Source: Malachius bipustulatus
Lineage: Eukaryota > Arthropoda > Insecta > Coleoptera > Melyridae
DNA length: 64,000 nt
Assembly: GCA_910589415.1 (NCBI GenBank)
Contig: OU342636.1
Location: forward strand, 41,059,735-41,123,734
Reading direction: 5' to 3'
A program made the translations under genes and the position numbers. The notes below the pieces were generated by a model, which did not search any database, was not told where the DNA came from, and saw nothing but the letters and a program-made list of their open reading frames with translations. Positions 48,001 to 59,200 of this stretch are shown here, one piece after another; the first letter of the stretch is position 1, and each line of letters begins with the position of its first letter.

Positions 48001-49476
48001 AATCTCCTAGCAATCCTAGCATATTTTTGAAAAATAGATTATGCAGTTTTTCAGATGTTTCAATATTTACCTGATAATACCATGTCCAGATACTTCATTT
48101 TCATTAATTCATCATAAGTGATTTTGCCACGGAGGTTTGCCCTTGTTTCATCCACTTCTTCAATAAGCTTTCGCTGGATTTCTGGATTGATAGCGAGTTC
48201 ATACGATGTAAAACATAACAGACCGGAGATTGTATCCTTTCCACCAAAGAAGAAGAACATAGCATGGCTAGTTATCTCATCATTTGACATTTTTACATGT
48301 TTTCCTACTTGTTTATTCTCAGCTTGTGACGAGAAAATACCATTTTCAATTTCTCCTTCTTCATTGTCGGTAGGCATCTTATTTTCTCGGGCTTCAACCA
48401 TCAACTGTAGGAAATCTGGGCGATGAATTTTATTTTTCTCTCTGTATTCCATTGCGGCTTTAACTATACTTTTAAAGAACTCTCCAGCCTCTCTCTCTAT
48501 GAAAGTCATCTTTAAGAACTATAATAAAAAAATTTATATTAGATTTTAAAATTTTGAAATAATAATAATCATACCTTCATTAATCGGGGAAATACTATGA
48601 ATGCAAAAAATTTTGCGAAAATTATTAGTCCGGTAAAATCTAACCTTCGACCCAATGTGAAAAATTCATTATCCGGGTCCCTCAAAGAATCATATTTCAC
48701 TCCGAAAGCGGACGTGGCAATAACGTCAGTTGTAAACCTCTGATACGTCTCTCGGAGTTCAAGGGTTAAGATTGGTTCATTTTTCTTCGAAAAATAGTTG
48801 ACAAAATCTTCACTGGTCTCTTGGATTAGCGCGAATAAATATTTCATTTTACTTCCGGTAAATGTAGGACTTATTGTTACTCTAGCATTTCTCCACGCCT
48901 GGTCTGCAATTGAATCAGTGTATTATGTAAAATTATTCTTAAATACCAATATAATAATTACCTTGCAATGCGAAGAGATTTTCAGTAGTTAATGGATCTA
49001 CCCCTTTTGGAATTGGGGTGAAATGATTTGAGAAATGATCAAATTTTTTGACAGCCATCTCTTTTATGAGCTCTGGATCTCTGATTAGAAGAACAGGTTT
49101 TGTCATTTGATAAACTCCAATGTATCTACAAAAGCATAACACAAATTACTAAAGTTCAGGTAGGGACCGTTACCACTTTTCTTTTGTCTATAAGTACTTA
49201 AATATTAAATGGCAAAAAAGGAAAAAAATTACTTAAAAAATGTGAATATTAGAAGTTGGAAATGTCTACATTAGCTTACCTTTTATCAGTTTTTTTGTAA
49301 ATTCTTTGAACTAAATCGATGAAAGATTCTAAATTGAATGTTTTTCTGAATAGGTCTCCAAATATATATTTTGGGTCTACTTGTTCGATTCCTTGTTTAG
49401 TCCAATAATTGTAAGGCTTTATTGTGTAATAATAAACACCATAAAGAACCGCGGCCAAAATTAGCAACCCGATCAT
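45003..49476 (-). CDS. Cytochrome P450, CYP9-type, complete five-exon gene (528 aa)
   Basis: Tandem paralogue of the gene at 39.0-41.6 kb with the same predicted role: an ER-anchored monooxygenase using P450 reductase electrons. Exons: 49476-49280, 49125-48962, 48903-48575, 48518-48071 and 45451-45003. Exons 1, 2, 3 and 5 equal the paralogue's in length (197, 164, 329, 449) and exon 4 is 9 bases longer. All phases join into 528 codons. Motifs: anchor IGLLILAAVLYGVYYY, helix C WRNAR, helix I GGKDTISG, helix K ESLR across intron 4, PERF, and haem loop FGVGPRHCIG (Cys467). Start ATG 49476 is the first ATG in frame. Intron 4 is about 2.6 kb, against 0.8 kb in the paralogue, because of a MITE (46101-46263) and a 1.6-kb element (46313-47904). 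The protein is close to the paralogue overall (13 of 148 differences in exon 5). No defect is visible. Confidence 0.95.
45598..45715. repeat. Intron 4 segment conserved with 40032-40170
   Basis: Counterpart of the intronic segment in the first P450 gene. GATATCTGTGTCAAGTAT and AATCCCAAAATTCGGCGCTG are shared. It lies near the 3' end of the intron (minus strand), as in the paralogue. Confidence 0.5.
46101..46263. mobile_element. ~163-bp MITE in intron 4 of the second P450 gene
   Basis: The left end CCCGTATTCATCAA and right end TTGATGAATACGG are inverted; inward, AATATAACC / GGTTATATTTTG and AAAATATAACC / GTTATATTTTGAA continue the symmetry. The terminal CCCGTATTCA is shared with the MITE at 6943-7094. 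It is absent from the paralogue's intron. Confidence 0.7.
46313..47904. mobile_element. 1,592-bp DNA element with perfect 28-bp terminal repeats
   Basis: The left end CCTTAGACTATATTAATAAA and the right end (its exact reverse complement) agree over 28 bases. Both sides are flanked by TAATAG (46307-46312, 47905-47910), a 6-bp target duplication. It sits in intron 4 of the second P450 and is absent from the first. The interior has no transposase. Near 46818 a short C-x2-C frame (KTCSVCEKTSKEG) resembles the start of a THAP-type zinc finger, seen in some DNA transposases. The superfamily is unresolved. Confidence 0.8.
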
Positions 49477-50454
49477 CTTGATCAATTCGTATCTAACAGA
49501 AGTTATTATTGAAAAAAACACTCAATACTAACTACGTAAAGACAACCAGTTCTTGATAATAATTAGGTAGCTAGGCACTTATTAGATCAACGTTAAACTT
49601 GGAGTAACCTATTATTGCTATTAAATTCAAATCAGGCGGTGAAGTGATTTTATTCCAAATTGTTTATCAAATTTTATTTAAAAATTTAATTCTACATCCT
49701 TGCCAGATATCTTATTAAAGTACCTATATTAATTTATGAAAAAAATTGGTTGAGGCTTTCGATAGTGTGTAATATACTGGATAACAACTGGTAATAGATA
49801 ACATTTATTTAAATCAGCAATAGATCAAGCTTAGATAATAAATAAATAAATAAAATGTTTTCTCAAACCAAAAATAGCAAAGATAATTTTAAACACTAAC
49901 ATATTTTACAGCACTTGGCAACATGGCATTGTAAATATTAACTGGCTGTTTCACTGATAATTATTGTTTTTATGTTTTTAATAATATATCAATCTGTTAT
50001 TATGATTTTCAATAATAATAGTAAGGCGAAAACTAAAATGACCTGAGAAAATTTTTACATTGTTGCCGAATATAACATCCTAGATTTTATATTAATTAAT
50101 CTACTGATATCGACTTACTTATTTCTTAAGAAAATCTACAAAAAAAAAAATCAAGAAAACTTTATGGAATATATTTTGGTTACAATTATTAGTCCCTCTA
50201 TTGATTTCCGGGGTTATTGTTGATAAAATAATTTCAGCCCCCGAGAAAGAATGGTATCCACCCCCAGAATACACAAGTCGACACTGGGTCACTTTTGTTA
50301 TTTGAGGTACCCTCTAACTACTTATCAATTTTGACGCAAATCGATGAACGTTTAAACTTGTCTCAGGCCTTCAGAAAAGTACTATTTGTAACCGTAAAAT
50401 TGACCACAGTATACTCAACAGTACAATAAAACAATACAATGAAAGGTCAATGAG
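49477..50454. promoter_or_regulatory. Upstream region of the second P450 gene
   Basis: Homology to the 5' flank of the first P450 persists to about 49945 (GATCAACGTTAAACTTGGAG, TTGGCAACATGG). Beyond that no repeat or gene is recognised. No convincing TATA box was found close to the start codon. Confidence 0.45.
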
Positions 50455-50473
50455 TATATATTTTCGTTAATAT

Positions 50474-52896
50474 TGTAACGTGCGCTTTTCCGCATCTGTT
50501 TCGAATGAATTTTCGAACAGAAAAGGCGCAAGAAAATAGACCGGTTGGAATGGTACACTCCGCTGGTTTTATACTCTGAGTCATTGTAGCGAGGTCGAAT
50601 GATGAGTCTGTCAGATTCCTCTGCCATCTGCCAGTCAGAAGGGCTACACGTCAGAGCAGTAGAGGAAAGGAAGATGCGTGGATGTATCGATTAAATGGTT
50701 AGGTCGAGAACCGGACGAGATTGGTAGCCGATCGTTCTTTCTGTCTGAAATACCGTTGTGTGAACATGGCTCAATAAGTGAATTATTTAGTTTATTGTTT
50801 CGTGTAGTGGTTTGTTTAAAACTCAGGTATGAAGTTATTGTTTGAGAGTTATTTATGTAGCGTGCGCTTTTCCGTAGTTATCCCGAATGGATTTACGCAT
50901 GAAGGACTTCCAAGATGGCGTTTCTTTGGTTTGGTGCCCTCCGCAAGTTCTATAGTTTGAGGTATAGTAACGGGATCGAGTTATGAGTCTGTCAGTCAGA
51001 GTCTTGTCAACTGCCACTCGGTGAAGTGACCGACCGAGGTAGTAGACGGCTGGTCTTGCGCGGGGTTATCGATTAACAAAGGGGCCGAGAACAGGGAAGA
51101 TCGTCGGGCGGTCGCTCTCTCTGTCGAAAACCATCATGATGTGAAGATGTGAGTGGAGCAATTTGTTGTTTATAGTGTTGTATTGTTCTTGCTGAAAAAT
51201 TCAGGTATGGAGTTTGTTTGGTTCTATTTTAGTAAAAACTAATGTTCTTGTTATTTCCTAAATCAGGAGAAATCAATTTCATCTATGTGAGTGTGGAGAT
51301 GTAGATTCAAGTAACCTGAAAGGACGAAGGAGTTCTTTTGGTAAAGAAAATTAAAGATGGCGATTAGTAGAATTTTAGGTGTTTATAATTTGTTCTCGTT
51401 GCAGGGTCCCTCCTTCGGGGTGGATCTATAATAAGATCTATCGTTTAGTCGTTTATTTTATTTCCAAAATGTGCTGATGGTGGTCTCCGTTGAGAAATAT
51501 CCCATTTTCAAGCACTGGGTAGAAGAGCATAATTCTTTTTGGAAGTAATGGCGTTCTACAGACAAAGCCGGACCTAGCCAACTGGAGAGGGAGTAGGCAT
51601 CACAGTCTATCTCATTTCTTTTGGATCTTTCTGTTGCAGTCACGTTTCATCAAGAAATGTTTGGAACTCCAAGGTACCTTGTAAATTCTTTTGTTTCATT
51701 TATTTTACATTGAATTTTCTCTCTAAAAAGAGAGGAAGTAACTTCATCAGATTGCGTTATTGATTTTATCAAGATGAGAATTTTTATTATTTTAATAATT
51801 GGGAAATACTTCCCCAATGTTGTTAGTTTTAGCTAGTGAGTAGAAATGTTCAATTTAGTATTTAATCTTAATCTAAATTAATTATCAGGGAGAATTAATT
51901 GGCCAAATTTAGTTAGTGTTAAGAATGTGAATTTTTTTGTCAAGTACCTAATGAAGGTAATTTGTGATCAACGAGATCAACAATTTTTTTAATTTACTAT
52001 TGTTCTATTTTTAAGAAATGTTGCTAGTATGTAGATGATAAGGGAGAAATCCAAGATAAATTTTCTTTTGTCTCACAATTCAATATACCGTTAGCTGGGA
52101 AGTTTTATGTTGTTAATTGGAGAAGTCCAATAAATTGTTAAATTTTTTTTCATGTGAGTTTTATTTTTAGTATCTGTATGGCCTGAATAATAAAAAGACA
52201 CAACGTAGGGCAGGTCAGTTATTTAAATTTTGAATCTTATAATTTTTTTTTATTTAGACGATCATGTGGACGAATTTGTAGTTTCATCATCATCATTTTT
52301 TTTTTAATATTTTACCCCTCTGTCCTGTTTTGTGTACAAACAAATTTGAAGGTACCTGGATGGGATCAGAGGGAGAGACACCTTCCTTTCGCTTATTTTT
52401 TTTTAGTTTTCTTTTTGGCCTGATTAATTAAAATTTTTTTTTTTTGTGATCGAGCGAAGGAAGGGTTACATTTAGCAAAGCTAATGTTTTATGTTGTTTC
52501 TCGATTAGGTGGTTTTGAAATTAAGGCAGAAAATGGATTTTTAAAAGAAGCCCTACTTGGAATTTATTCCAATAAACTGTTAATTATTAGTGTGTCTTTT
52601 ATTTTAGTGTTTTGTGTGACCTGTAATTTAAATATTCACAACGTAGGACAGGTCAAGGTTTTTGGAAACTTTTTGGAAACTTTTTGGAAACTTTTTAGAG
52701 ACAAAATTGATCTAGACGATCACTGAAAAATTTGTAACTTCATTTTAAGAGCTTTAACACTCTCTGTTCCGCTTTGGGTTCAAATAAATTTGAAAGTACC
52801 CGAACGGAGCCAGAGGGAATAGCATCCCCTGCTCGCACAATTTTCTTTTGGCATATTTATTCGAAATTTTAAATCAAGTGAGCAGAAAGGGCTACA
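50474..52896. mobile_element. Solo LTR (family A), copy 2, split by LTR B
   Basis: It begins TGTAACGTGCGCTTTTCCG and ends GAGCAGAAAGGGCTACA. The target duplication is ATAT (50470-50473, 52897-52900). It is a more diverged copy of the LTRs at 27756-30086 and 55070-56700. The sequence is interrupted at 50856-52470 and resumes with GCAAAGCTAATGTTTTATG, the expected continuation. Internal deletions relative to the other copies are present. Confidence 0.82.
50856..52470. mobile_element. Solo LTR (family B) nested in LTR A
   Basis: It begins TGTAGCGTGCGCTTTTCCG and ends GGAAGGGTTACA; 1,615 bp. The target duplication is TTTA (50852-50855, 52471-52474). It resembles family A only at the first ~20 bases and in general plan (AGGGCAGGTCA, CAATAAATTG, GTGAGTTTTATTTT), so it is a related but distinct family. 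No internal coding region is present. Confidence 0.82.
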
Positions 52897-53324
52897 ATAT
52901 TTACATGAAAATCTTGTGGACCGGTTTCGGGGGTTAACCCATCTTCAGGACAATAATTGTCAGTTAACAAGATTCGCAGCATAAAGTTAGAAATATGATG
53001 TTGAAAACTAAATGCTACCTTGGCGAGATGTAAAAATGAAACCGGACATTTGGTGCAAGGATAAATCATTGACCACTCCAAAACTTCGGAAAATCAAAAT
53101 AGGGAACAACACAAACAATTAATATTAATTCTTTCTGAGTGAAATAGTGGCGTTATTGATTGTTAAAATAAAAATTGGAGGAGGAAGTTTAACGATGAAC
53201 CAGCGTGAGGCGCCGATTCCTAGGAAATGATAAATCTTGTAAACTGACAATTGTCCTGAGGATGGGTTAACACCCGAAACCGGTCGACAAAATATTCATG
53301 CAATTATTAACGAAAATATATATA

Positions 53325-55069
53325 GGTTTTTTTTTAGGAAAGTGGCCCAAAAAATCGTTGGAAAATAGTTTTGAGCTTCTAAAATAACCGCCAGTAACAG
53401 TCATAAACGAATAAAAAATTGAAATTTTCTCATTATTTTTCAAAATACAGGCATATTCAAAATATCATGAGTGTAATGCTTAAATAGCCTCGATTTTTTT
53501 ATCTTGCTCTTTTTTCGATAACTCCATGAATAAAGTGGTGGGGGAACGTTAAAACTACGTTAATTTTAATGTCGATTATTCCGGGTAACCTCAACGGAAT
53601 TGACCAAGATTAGTCTCGTTACAAAGAGTTTTCATTCTTCTGTCGATTGCATGGAACCAGATTTCTTTTGTTACCACCGAAACCGTTAGAGGTCGTTATT
53701 CTGGCATGTAAGCAAATATTGCGATTTATCTAAAAAAAATTAAATGAAATGGTATATTTATTTTTACATTATGGAAAATGGAACTGAATTCTTATTAAGG
53801 TGTCATTAAGTTGTTGGAATTCAAATATGTTTTATGGCGATCAAAATTCTCCATGGGGTGAAGTGAATATGTGTATAATGTGATGAAAAAACTGTTATTT
53901 TCTATTTTTTCTGTCAATTGTTGGTAACTTCATTATTATTGGAGCTACGAAAGCGGTGCAAATAGCAAATGAGAAGAGTTTTTGTGGCTTATTACAGTAT
54001 TGCAAACCAGAAAAACAATTATTGAAAGTTTACCTCATGAGATATTCCTATTTTTATATCCAAATATCTCATGGCGTGAACTTTTAATTGTTTTTCTATG
54101 ATTATGGTTTAATGACTCATCCGGTACATTATGGTACTTATAAGTAGGAATCAGGGCAAAATATGGGGTATTCCAGGATGAAGGTGCGTTAATAGCCGTA
54201 TATGGGAAACTATGTATGACAGAAATCTGAAAGTTTGTATTCAACGGTTTTACACGAAGGTGAATTGATGGAAAATATTTTCAAAATGGCGGCACTCCCG
54301 GTTATAATATAATAGCTACCATCTTTGTTTTTTTTTTAACAACTGAAAAAAGGCTTTCATGCCATGGTAACCTTTCACATGGTACCATAATAATCTTTTT
54401 GTGTTTTGCGAGTACGCTTTATGTTTTCCTCCAGAACTTTTTTTCTTAATGTGTTCATGTCTACCCTATAACTGGAAAGGAATATGTTATTGGTATGGCC
54501 TATACCAGTTGAAGTTGTGGATGTTGCTATTGTATATAAAAATAATAATTTAAACGAACAATCGATTCATTCTGCTAATTTGGCAACACTGTTTTTCTAA
54601 TCGACTACTATTTTATTAAATATTATTACGCACGTCATTATGTAAATTGCCATAATAAAGATAATACCTTCTAGGGTGATTATGCAATTAGTGATAAAAT
54701 TATATTAATTTCATTGAAAAGACAACACAACTTGTCTTTTAGTATTCTTAACATACAGGGTGTTTAACTATAAGCTTGAGTTAGGTATCTGGATTACTAG
54801 ACATTTTCAACTTTTTATCATTTTCGGTTATACCTAAAGGATGTAGCCTTTAACTTTCCAATTTCAAATGGGACACTCTCGTATGTTATTACATTTTCAG
54901 ATTGTCTGAGAGAATTCAATAAGAATGGTCGAAAGTAGCTTCAACTCTAAAGTAAACAAGTCGATTTTGTTCGATTAACAGATCAATAATTCACAGATTG
55001 TTATATACTTAATTCTTTTGCTCTAAAATGCTGGTTACGAAATTTTTTTTGTTAAAAATGTGGCAACTG
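53325..55069. other. Intergenic DNA, no gene recognised
   Basis: AT-rich DNA with no supported frame. CATACAGGGTGTTTAAC at about 54753 is an isolated CAGGG-type end; its possible partner TCACCCTGTATAAAC lies at 57244, beyond the LTR, but the inner sequences do not match. Confidence 0.4.
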
Positions 55070-56700
55070 TGTAGCGTGCGCTTTTCCGCATCTGTTTCGA
55101 ATGAATTTTCGAATAGAAAAGGCGCAAGAAAATAGACCTGTTGGGAATGTTACACTCCGCTGGTTTTATACTCTGAGTCATTGTAGAGAGGTCGAATGAT
55201 GAGTGTCAGTTTCCAGTCTGCCACATGCCAGTCGGTGAAGTGACAGAACGATGTAACGGATAACGGAGTGTGCGCTGATTTATCGATTGAGAGGTAGGAG
55301 GTCGGGGACCCGACGAGATTGGTTCCGTCGTTCCTTTCTGTCTGAAATAGTGGTGGTGTGAACATGATTCCATAAAGTGAATTGTTTAGTTTTGATTGTT
55401 TCATGTAGTGGTTTGCTTAAACTCAGGTATGAAGTTGTTGTTTTAGATTTATTTAGCAAAGCTAATGTTCTATGTCGTTTTCTAATTAGGTAGGAAGAGT
55501 CTGTTGATGCTGATTAACATGGAATAGTTAAGAGAAGCTCGACTAGGGTATAATGGTGTGCCCGCTTCGGTAATAAGAAAATGACGTTTAGTAAATTCTG
55601 ATTGTAATTATTCTTAATTTCAGGGCTTTCTCGTTAGGGTTTTTTTCGCTCTGATTCCAGTCCCTATTTCAGTTTCCGTTCCGGGACCATAATTGGTTCA
55701 GGAGTTTTGCCGATGTAAGCAAGTTTGGAAGGATGGCGTCCTTTGGGAAAGCGAAGCCATTTTTTGTTTTGTTTTGGTTTTTGTGTGTCTGGACGATAGA
55801 GGAGGTCTGACGTGGGCAGTTGTGGAAGGAGGAAGCATTACTCTCCATCCTGCTTTTGGATCTTCCGTTCACTCACTTTTCAACATAAACCGCTATTTGG
55901 ACTGGAAGGTACCTTATCAGATTTATATATTTGTAACTTTTTATGTTCTCTAAAGTGAGGAAACACATCAATCAAAAAGTGTTGTTTGGAGTGATTTATT
56001 TGGATCAGTGTTATTTATTAATGAATTGAAGAATACCTAATTGAGATGACAATTTTGTATATTGCTAAAACTGTTTATACCAAGCCGGTGTAAATTTTCT
56101 TTTATTAGTAAGGTAAATTTTTATTTTTTTTTTAAATCAGTTATTTGGCCAAATTAAATAAGGTTAGATAAGTAAATTTTGGCGAAAGCTAATCGAAGGT
56201 GAATTTGTGGTCTTTTAAAGACTAACATTTTAGAATGAATAATGATATTTTGTCTTATCTTCGATGTTATGTGTAATAATTAATGAATAAGTTAGAAGAT
56301 CCTAATTTTAAGTATACAAATCTCACGATACATTACTATCAATTCCTGGGAAATTTAATTTAATTGGAGTATTCCAATAAACTGTTAATTGTTAGTGTGT
56401 GTTTTATTTGATGTGTTTTGTGTGACCTGAAAGTAAATATTCACAGCGTAGGGCAGGTCAAGGCTTTTTAAGACTTTTTGAAATTTTTTTAGAAAACATA
56501 ATTGATCTAGACGATCACTAAAAAATTTGTGACTTTCTTTCAAGATCCCCACCATTCTCTGCTTCGCTTCGGGTTCAAAGAAATTTGAAAGTACCCGAAC
56601 GGAGCGAGAGGAGAAACCCCTCTGCTCGCATATTTTTATTTTCCTTTTTATTTTGCATCTTTATTCGAAATTTTAAATCAAGCGAGCAGAAAGGGCTACA
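55070..56700. mobile_element. Solo LTR (family A), copy 3, uninterrupted
   Basis: It begins TGTAGCGTGCGCTTTTCCGC and ends GAGCAGAAAGGGCTACA; 1,631 bp. The target duplication is ACTG (55066-55069, 56701-56704). It is nearly identical to the copy at 27756-30086 except that it lacks the 697-bp nested element, so it shows the empty site. An AATAAA followed by GTTAGTGTGTGTTTTATT fits an LTR polyadenylation site. Solo, with no gag/pol attached. Confidence 0.88.
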
Positions 56701-56704
56701 ACTG

Positions 56705-57790
56705 TAGCAGCAATCAAAATTGGCGGTTTTTCTCCTCGTGGGAAAGACAAATAGGATTTTGCGAAAACTATTGCATCTATAGCACCCATTTTTCGTATCC
56801 TTTTAGTGTATTTTTTAACAAATTTTTTTCTTCAGAAAACTCATATTATAGTATACATCATTTCAGTGATTTCAAATTATTTTATTATTTTGCAAAGCTA
56901 TAACAATAACAAGAAACGTTTCATGTTTTTTTTTTTTGTAATAATTGTTTTATTTGTTGACCGATTTTGATTTCGAAATTCTTTAGTTTGTTATTTTTGT
57001 CTACGAGGTGGTTTTTCCAATATCTCGGAAAAACTATTTTTTTTCCAAAAATTTCAAAGCGGTTACTCATGTCGACGTATGTGAAGCAAAAATATTTTAT
57101 TACTTTATTTTCTCTATCTTAAAAAATCACGATTGCTCAGTTTTTCAGCATATTTCAGCAACAACTGAATAAGTTATATTTTATACTGAAGTGTAAAATT
57201 ATACTCAAAAAACTTAGTCATGGAACAATGGTAGATTTATTGTCACCCTGTATAAACAAAGTTGTGAATATAATAATAATGTGTACCTACCTGTTATTAA
57301 CGCTCCCTAGTTTATTAAAAAATATAAATACCTACCTCGGCTAGATGTTATGCAAATAACTAGGAAAATTGTATAATAATAATATTGTTACTACAATAAA
57401 CATAAAATCAAATAATTTTTGTAGCTACTCACTTATGAATCAGCAGTATTTTAATTTAGTATCAATTATTATAGTCATTAAATGATAATTTATATTTACA
57501 TATTTTCTAGAGCTTCATAAGCAATTAATGAAGTCTCCTTATCGGCTAGTAAACAATGATGTGTTTATTTTGAATACCTACCGGATGGTTTCTTACTCGA
57601 TTTTATAATAATTGAAGACCCTGAGAATGAAGGACCCTGAAAAATAATTGACATTCTGTGTGATTTTATATCATAAAAGCAACTCTACCTTCGGGTACGA
57701 AAAAAAACATAGACATATCATATAGGAATAAACTATATTAAAAAGAAAACATAGTTTTCAAGTTTTTCTCGTTTTTCTCAAAAGTTTACT
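56705..57790. other. Intergenic DNA, no gene recognised
   Basis: Very AT-rich. It contains a possible right end of a CAGGG-type element (CACCCTGTA at about 57245-57253). No supported frame. Confidence 0.4.
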
Positions 57791-57823
57791 TTTGGTTGAT
57801 TATCACCCACTTATCATTCTCAG

Positions 57824-57978
57824 CTCCTCAATTATTTTTATCACAGCTGCCCCACGTGAACCCGATCTTCCCACAGCCCCCATCATATGTAGTCTGTAAG
57901 ATGATACTGGAGCTGAATGCTACTATCAGATCGCTTGTTGCGTTGGTAGATAATCTAAAGAAGAATTTGCTAGGATAG
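57824..57978 (+). CDS. Candidate terminal exon of an unknown gene
   Basis: A pyrimidine-rich run ends in CATTCTCAG at about 57823. The following frame reads APQLFLSQLPHVNPIFPQ, PPSYVVCKMILELNATIR and SLVALVDNLKKNLLG, then TAG. The codon content is less AT-rich than the surroundings, and the C-terminal part looks like an amphipathic helix. AATAAA at about 58050 could be a polyadenylation signal. A second possible acceptor is TTATCACAG at 57847. No upstream exon was recognised in this window and I cannot name the protein. Confidence 0.3.
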
Positions 57979-58979
57979 AAAATAAAAAAAATAATAATAA
58001 ATTATTAGAAAAACTTATCAAGAAGAATATAATTTGTAACAAAACTAAAGAATAAAGTTGTACTTTAATTTGGAGATTCAGTAGATTATCTCATTCTCAC
58101 TTCTCCACTCATCTCATACAGTCCACTCTGCTCAGTCTCAGCAACTGCAACATGTAAAAGTTTAGTACTCCAACAGCAAATAGTTCATCCCCTGGCATTT
58201 GGTACTCCAACAGCGAATAGTCCATCCCATGGCAATAGTGTATTTTTTAATAAAAGTTTTATATTAATAAAAAAATACACTAAAAATAGATACGGCAATA
58301 AATTGAGTGTCGTAAATACTCAAAGTCAATAAATAGGTACTCAAGGCTCTTAAATACTCAAATATCAAGGCTTCATTAGACATTACTAGTGTAACACACC
58401 GCCCCCCTACCCGCTCATTTCCGCTAAAAGTTGGCCTTGAGATCGTCTAGCTTTGGATGTAGAACCGCACGTTGTGTTTCGTAGTTTCGAGATTCGTAAT
58501 TGAGGTATGCCGGAAGCAAGGGAGGAGTTAAGGATTTTGCATTCTGACGTTTGACTAAATTTCTTGATTTCGATTTTCGTTTTCTTTTTACAAAATAATA
58601 AACAAATAAATTGTAGGATGGGGAGAATCAATTTCATATCATCTTTCACACTCGGGGATTCCCCCCATCGTTACAATCCTTTATCCATTACTTTATAATT
58701 TGTTGTTTGATTTCTCTATTTGTGAATTACATGTTTCTTTAAACATTGTGTGTCAACGATACTCGAGTTCGAATATAAAGGTTCCCTTCTGGCAGCTGGG
58801 ATAACCACTCTTACTTTCCTTGAGGCAATTTGCGGCGTTGCCGCTTGTACTAAACGTTAGAATAGTCATAGCTTACTTAGGCTCGTTTAGCGCTTTTGGT
58901 TTTACTCAAGATATGCTTCATTTATTTGTAACTCGGGTTTGCAAGACCTGTTTACCTTAATTGTTTATTCGCAGATATA

Positions 58980-59200
58980 CTCTGAATTTGCATTGTTCGG
59001 GCGTAGCTTCTGAAGCAAGTAATATTTAATTACCTCCCAGCCATATTCAGGTATGTGATAGTCCTCGGACTAGAAGTTTGGTTTTCTGAATTAACTCTGA
59101 ACTTGTATTCTCGGGCGTAGCTTGGTTAGCAAGTAATGTTTTATTACCTCCCGGCAAGGTTCAGGTATGTGATAGTCCTTTGACTAGAAGTTTTGGTTTA
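58980..59200. repeat. Two-copy tandem repeat, period 114 bp
   Basis: CGGGCGTAGCTT ... AGCAAGTAAT ... TTACCTCCC ... TTCAGGTATGTGATAGTCCT ... ACTAGAAGTTT occurs twice, starting at about 58998 and 59112. A third partial copy of the first words is at 59414. It lies in the probable BEL/Pao LTR. Confidence 0.75.

Larger units (their letters stand above)
50455..53324. mobile_element. Foldback MITE split by nested solo LTRs
   Basis: With 50474-52896 removed, a ~450-bp element remains. Its left arm (TATATTTTCGTTAATAT, then TTACATGAAAATCTTGTGG, ACCGGTTTCGGGGGTTAACC, CATCTTCAGGACAATAATTG) is the reverse complement of the right arm ending ACCGGTCGAC ... GCAATTATTAACGAAAATATATA. Arms are about 90 bases. 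The outermost 19 bases of the left arm lie on the far side of the LTR insertion, so the LTR jumped into it. Confidence 0.75.

Noticed and set aside
54757..57253. Single CAGGG-type element spanning the LTR at 55070-56700
   Set aside because: Only the outer 7-8 bases of the two ends agree and the arms show no further complementarity, so pairing them is unsafe.
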